Below are positions 12,589 through 16,134 of a stretch of 16,134 nt of DNA, piece after piece (the stretch's first letter is position 1; each line of letters starts with the position of its first letter). The notes beneath the pieces were generated by a model. The model was not told the DNA's origin. It saw only the letters and a list, made by a program, of their open reading frames with translations, and made no database searches. The position numbers and the translations under genes were made by a program. The stretch spans positions 1 through 16,134 of the forward strand of contig DASWMP010000214.1 of the NCBI GenBank assembly GCA_036399695.1, read 5' to 3'. The stretch comes from DASVEE01 sp036399695 (GTDB taxonomy: Bacteria; Acidobacteriota; Thermoanaerobaculia; Gp7-AA8).

Positions 12589-14193
12589 TTGCTGCTCCGC
12601 ATCTTCGCCGTCATTGCCGCGTTGCTCGTGGGGGCACTGCTCGGGACCGTTCCGCTGATGGATGCGGATGAGGGCCGCAACGGCGAAGTCGCCCGGGAGA
12701 TGGCGGCCACCAACGACTACGTCATGCCGCGGCTGGACGGGCTGCCGTATCTGGACAAGCCGGTCCTTTACTTTGCCGCCGCCGCGGCGGCGATGGAAGT
12801 GCTGGGGCCGACCGAGCTGGCGGCGCGCCTGCCGGCGTATCTCTTCACGCTCGCGACCGCCGCGGTCGTCTTCTTCTTCGCCCGCAGGACCAAGCCGGGG
12901 AGCGAGTGGATCGCTACCATCGTCTTCCTCTCGATTCCGCTGACCATCGCCTTCGCCCGGACCGTCATCTTCGACAGCGCGCTGATGTTCTTCTCGACCC
13001 TGTCGCTCGTCGCGCTGTACTTCGCCGTCGAGACGCGGAACAAGCGCTGGACGCTGCTGGCGTGGGCGTCGATGGGGCTCGCCATCCTGACGAAGGGGCC
13101 GGTCATCTTCGTGCTGGTGCTGTTCGTGGCCGTCCCGTACGCCATCAAGCGGAAAGCCTTCGGCGCGCTCTGGTCGTTCGCAGGCCTGGCCGCGTTCGTG
13201 GCCATCATTGCTCCCTGGGTCTGGGGCGTGGTGCAGGTCGTGCCGGAGTTTCTGACGTACGTGCTGGTCACGGAAACGGCCGCCCGCATGGCCACTGACG
13301 AGCTGCAGCGCACCGGACCGCCCTGGTACTTTGTCCCGTACATGATCGGCGGCGTGCTGCCGTGGTCGGTGGTGCTGCTGTTCAGCGTCCGCGCGGTGAA
13401 GCGCCGCGAGCCCGAGACGCTCTTCCTGCTGCTCTGGATCGTCATCCCTTTTCTCTTCTTTTCGATCTCGCAGTCGAAGCGGCCGCAGTATGTCGTCCCG
13501 CTGATGCCGCCGATCGCGCTGCTGGTGGCGCGCATCTGGGACGAGGCGAAGACCCGCGCCGCCGCGGCCGTCTTCATCGTCATGGGTGTGCTGCTCCTCA
13601 GCGCGCCGCTGTTCCTGCATCGCGTGCGCATGGAGACGGAGGTCGCGGCCGTGGCCGACGAGAGCGCCCTGATCCTCGGCACGCTCTTCCTGGCCGGCGG
13701 CATCGCGGCGCTGGCGTTGAGAAGGCGCCAGGAACTGCTGCTCGTCGCGCTGGCGCTGCCGATGCTGCTCCTGCCCATCGCGGCCACGCCGCTGCTGGAC
13801 GGCATCTCCGACCGCCGCTCTACCCGCTCGCTCGTCGCCGAGATCCGGCCGCACCTGACGCCCGAGACGCAGATCGTTGGTGTCGAGACCTTCTCCGGCT
13901 CGCTGGCCTTCTACCTCCGGCGCCCCATCATCGTGCCGACGAAGGACGCGAGCGAGATGACGAGCAACTACCTCCTGCGGAACTACGCCCGCTACACGAG
14001 CGATCCGTCCTCGCCGCTGAAGCCGATGGCCTGGCTGGAGGGGAATCTCGCCGAGTGCTGCCGGCCGCGGGTGTACGTCGTCCGCAAGAAGGATCCGGAG
14101 CATGTGGCGAGGTTCGACGGCATGGGCCTGCGCCGCATCGGCGAGGGGGCGCATCACGTGGCCTACCTGCGTCCCGCCGGCGCCAGCCGGTAG
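12589..14193 (+). CDS. ArnT/PMT-like (GT83-type) membrane glycosyltransferase
   Basis: This 534-residue inner-membrane protein has about a dozen hydrophobic segments and a soluble C-terminal part. After the first helix comes DADEGRNGEVAREM (residues 25-38) and then MPRLDGLPYLDKPVLYF, the periplasmic loop typical of glycosyltransferases that move a sugar from polyprenyl phosphate to lipid A or protein; the acidic residues are the likely catalytic base. LTKGP near residue 168 and the SQSKRPQYVVPLMPPIALL stretch (about 295-313) are further family marks. An in-frame TAA at 12574 leaves TTG at 12589 as the only start that keeps the first helix. The acceptor and sugar are unknown. It is followed 39 bases later by the asparagine synthase gene. 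Confidence 0.87.
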   Translation: MLLRIFAVIAALLVGALLGTVPLMDADEGRNGEVAREMAATNDYVMPRLDGLPYLDKPVLYFAAAAAAMEVLGPTELAARLPAYLFTLATAAVVFFFARRTKPGSEWIATIVFLSIPLTIAFARTVIFDSALMFFSTLSLVALYFAVETRNKRWTLLAWASMGLAILTKGPVIFVLVLFVAVPYAIKRKAFGALWSFAGLAAFVAIIAPWVWGVVQVVPEFLTYVLVTETAARMATDELQRTGPPWYFVPYMIGGVLPWSVVLLFSVRAVKRREPETLFLLLWIVIPFLFFSISQSKRPQYVVPLMPPIALLVARIWDEAKTRAAAAVFIVMGVLLLSAPLFLHRVRMETEVAAVADESALILGTLFLAGGIAALALRRRQELLLVALALPMLLLPIAATPLLDGISDRRSTRSLVAEIRPHLTPETQIVGVETFSGSLAFYLRRPIIVPTKDASEMTSNYLLRNYARYTSDPSSPLKPMAWLEGNLAECCRPRVYVVRKKDPEHVARFDGMGLRRIGEGAHHVAYLRPAGASR

Positions 14194-14218
14194 CCGGTGA
14201 CCCGCTTCCATCCCCGGT

Positions 14219-14224
14219 TAGAAT
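14219..14224 (+). promoter_or_regulatory. Candidate -10 (TAGAAT) of a leaderless asparagine synthase mRNA
   Basis: TAGAAT matches TATAAT at five of six positions and ends eight bases before the ATG at 14233. GTGACC at 14197-14202 could be a weak -35 (four of six) with a 16-base spacer. No Shine-Dalgarno is seen. This is the best of the five such sites here and implies that the gene is transcribed separately from the glycosyltransferase. Confidence 0.5.
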
Positions 14225-14232
14225 GCCGCTCG

Positions 14233-16071
14233 ATGTGCGGAATTTACGGGATTGTTGCTGAGAGCGGCACACTGACACCTCCGGGTGTCCTCGACCGGAT
14301 GGGCGTGGCCCTTCGTCACCGAGGACCGGATGGGCGTGCCGAGCTCCGGGACGACAGTGCCGTCATCGCCACCGAGCGCCTGCGGATCATCGACCTGCAC
14401 GAGCGGGCCGACCAGCCGTTCACCTCGCCGGACGGCCGGGTGTGGCTCGAAGCCAACGGCGAGATCTACAACGCTCCGTCGATCCGGGCCCGCTTCTCCG
14501 ACTACCCGTTCCGGTCCCAGTCGGACGTCGAAGCCATCGTGCCGCTCTACCTCCAGCATGGCGAGCAGGCCGTGGCGATGCTGGACGGCATGTTCGGGCT
14601 GGCCATCCGCGACCTCCGCACGCGCACGCTGTTGCTCGCGCGCGACCGCGCCGGCGAGAAACCGCTCTTCTACACCCGCATCGGACACGAGGTCGTGTTC
14701 GCCTCCGAGCTGCAGTGCCTGCTCGAGCATCCGGACATCTCCCGCGAGCTCGATCGCGACGCCCTCGATGCCTATCTCCGCCTCGGTTACGTTCCGGAGC
14801 CGGCGACGCCGTTCGTCGCCATCCGCCGTGTGCCCGCCGGGACGTACATGCGGTTCTTCGAGGATGGGCGCGAAGAAGTGGTCCGCTACTGGGATCCTGC
14901 CGCCTTCGAGCCGGAGCCCTGCGACCCGGCCGATGCCGTCCGCGAGCTGCAGCGCCTGATCGAAGAAGCGGTGGCGAAGCAGGTGATGTCGGACGTCCCG
15001 GTGGGCGTCTTCATCAGCGGCGGCCTCGACTCGTCACTGCTGGCGACGCTGGCCTCGAAGGTCATCGGCGCCGACCGGGTGCACACCTTCTCGGCGCAGT
15101 TCAGCGAGGCGTCGTACGACGAGAGCGGCGACGCGGCGATTCTGGCGAGGCGGATGCGCACCCGGCACGTGCCGGTCCGCGCGGACGACGAGACGCTGCG
15201 CTTCGCGCTGACGAACGTCGTGGCCGGCGTGGCGGAGCCGCTCGCCGATCCGGCCATCCTCCCGTCGTTCCTCCTCGCCCGCGCCGCCCGCGAGCATGTG
15301 AAGGTGATCCTGAGCGGTGAAGGGGCCGACGAGCTGTTCGGCGGCTACCCCACGTACCTCGGCCACAAGCTCGCTCCCCGCTACGAAGCACTGCCGTCCG
15401 TCGTCCGGACAGGCGTCCGGAAACTGGCCTATGCGCTCCCCGCGTCCGGGAAGAAGGTGACGTTCGAGTACCTGCTCAAGCGGTTCGTCGGCGATGCCGG
15501 CCGCCCCTGGATCGACCGTCATCTGGCGTGGTTCGGCACCGGCCTCTCGCCGCGCGTGCACGCCCGGCCGCCGAAGGCGTTCGTCCTGCCGGAGGCGGAC
15601 GCGTCCCGCGATCCGCTCGGAGGGGCGATGCTGCTCGACTACCGGAGCTACCTGCGCGACAACCTGCTGGTCAAGGTAGACCGCGCGACGATGCTGTCGT
15701 CTGTCGAGGCCCGCGCGCCGTACCTCGACAAGGACGTGACGGCGTTCGCGCTCTCGCTCCCGGTGAATCTCCGCATCCGCGGCCTGACGACGAAGTGGGT
15801 GCTGAAGAAAGCCGCCGGAAAGTGGCTGCCCCACGACGTGATCTACCGCCGCAAACGGGGCCTGTCGGTCCCGATCGCCGGCTGGATCAACGGCGGCCTG
15901 CGCTCTGATGTAGACCGGCTGCTCGAGCCCGCGCGGCTGCGGCAGCAGGGGATCGTGGATGCGGGGTACGTGGGGGAGCTCCTGGCGGAGCACCGCACCG
16001 GACAAGCCAACCACGCCAAGCCGCTCTGGGCGGTGATCGCGCTGCAGAACTGGCTCGACCGCTGGGCGTGA
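14233..16071 (+). CDS. asnB: Glutamine-hydrolysing asparagine synthase
   Basis: This 612-residue cytoplasmic enzyme transfers ammonia from glutamine to aspartate, or to another carboxylate in relatives, using ATP. The N-terminal glutaminase domain has the nucleophile Cys2 (MCGIYGIV), RHRGPDG (residues 28-34) and NGEIYN (75-80). The synthetase domain has the ATP-binding loop SGGLDSS (262-268), SGEGADELFGGYP, and KVDRATMLSSVEARAPYLD. The start must be the ATG at 14233, since Cys2 has to become N-terminal after Met removal; the longer frame from GTG 14197 is excluded. Length fits the asnB group common near envelope polysaccharide genes, where members may amidate sugars or peptides, so the true acceptor could differ. 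Two hairpins follow the stop. Confidence 0.92.
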   Translation: MCGIYGIVAESGTLTPPGVLDRMGVALRHRGPDGRAELRDDSAVIATERLRIIDLHERADQPFTSPDGRVWLEANGEIYNAPSIRARFSDYPFRSQSDVEAIVPLYLQHGEQAVAMLDGMFGLAIRDLRTRTLLLARDRAGEKPLFYTRIGHEVVFASELQCLLEHPDISRELDRDALDAYLRLGYVPEPATPFVAIRRVPAGTYMRFFEDGREEVVRYWDPAAFEPEPCDPADAVRELQRLIEEAVAKQVMSDVPVGVFISGGLDSSLLATLASKVIGADRVHTFSAQFSEASYDESGDAAILARRMRTRHVPVRADDETLRFALTNVVAGVAEPLADPAILPSFLLARAAREHVKVILSGEGADELFGGYPTYLGHKLAPRYEALPSVVRTGVRKLAYALPASGKKVTFEYLLKRFVGDAGRPWIDRHLAWFGTGLSPRVHARPPKAFVLPEADASRDPLGGAMLLDYRSYLRDNLLVKVDRATMLSSVEARAPYLDKDVTAFALSLPVNLRIRGLTTKWVLKKAAGKWLPHDVIYRRKRGLSVPIAGWINGGLRSDVDRLLEPARLRQQGIVDAGYVGELLAEHRTGQANHAKPLWAVIALQNWLDRWA

Positions 16072-16079
16072 GAGCCGCC

Positions 16080-16102
16080 GGACGCAAAGCTTTGCTCCGT
16101 CC
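16080..16102. terminator. Hairpin after asparagine synthase (GCAAAGCTTTGC core)
   Basis: A perfect 12-base palindrome (16084-16095) extends with GGAC (16080-16083) pairing with GTCC (16099-16102) across a three-base bulge. It lies nine bases past the stop. No U-run follows; it could be a terminator or part of a dispersed repeat. Confidence 0.45.
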
Positions 16103-16106
16103 CACA

Positions 16107-16123
16107 GCCCGCCTCCGGCGGGC
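16107..16123. terminator. Second G+C-rich hairpin at the window end
   Basis: GCCCGCC (16107-16113) pairs perfectly with GGCGGGC (16117-16123) around TCC. It follows the first hairpin closely, and together they look like one repeat unit cut by the window edge. Confidence 0.45.
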
Positions 16124-16134
16124 GCCAGCGGTGT

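Noticed and set aside
12343..12600. Collagen-like MGPMGPMEPMG peptide
   Set aside because: It is an artefact of the 9-base repeat read in frame, antisense to the real glycosyltransferase start region.
14197..14232. GTG start upstream of the asparagine synthase
   Set aside because: It would bury the catalytic Cys2 at residue 14. The enzyme needs Cys as its N-terminal residue.

Overview
The window looks like chromosomal DNA from a high-G+C bacterium. The best guess is Acidobacteriota or a similar soil or sediment lineage. The guess rests on the protein mix: a serine/threonine kinase fused through one membrane helix to a TolB/WD40-like propeller, a large S9 prolyl-oligopeptidase-type peptidase, and many hairpin-forming repeats between genes. 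No rRNA or marker gene is present, so this is an inference. I see no tRNA, rRNA, CRISPR array, transposase, integrase or replication origin.

Layout. 1-1112 (+): the end of a polar amino-acid ABC importer, with a permease cut by the window edge and its overlapping ATPase. 1122-3023 (+): S9 peptidase. Facing it on the minus strand, in transcription order: a membrane-anchored Ser/Thr kinase (8584-5924), a TauE/SafE-type permease (5838-5080), a saccharopine-dehydrogenase-like oxidoreductase coupled to it by a TAATG overlap (5080-4052), a 60-residue basic protein (4008-3826) and a 205-residue conserved protein of unknown function (3822-3205). Then come an alpha-oxoamine synthase family enzyme (8933-10237, +), an MsbA-like ABC exporter (12352-10565, -), an ArnT/PMT-like membrane glycosyltransferase (12589-14193, +) and a glutamine-dependent asparagine synthase (14233-16071, +). 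The last four could serve lipid and envelope building, but they do not form one operon.

The most notable structure is at 3131-4092. The last ~40 bases of the oxidoreductase gene, including its stop codon, occur twice in direct orientation, 921 bases apart. Between the copies lie exactly the 60-residue and 205-residue genes, with lower G+C than the neighbouring oxidoreductase gene. This looks like a compact two-gene cassette inserted at the 3' end of a protein gene, with the gene end restored by the duplicated repeat. No recombinase is carried.

Two other patterns run through the window. Every intergenic gap longer than about 60 bases holds a palindromic repeat, from several unrelated sequence families; three gaps carry arrays of a ~7-base unit and one an array of a 9-base unit, folded into inverted arms. 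Also, five genes (peptidase, 60-residue gene, kinase, glycosyltransferase, asparagine synthase) have a -10-like hexamer ending only 5-9 bases before the start codon and no Shine-Dalgarno, as expected of leaderless mRNAs. The alpha-oxoamine synthase and the downstream genes of overlapping pairs have clear Shine-Dalgarno sequences.
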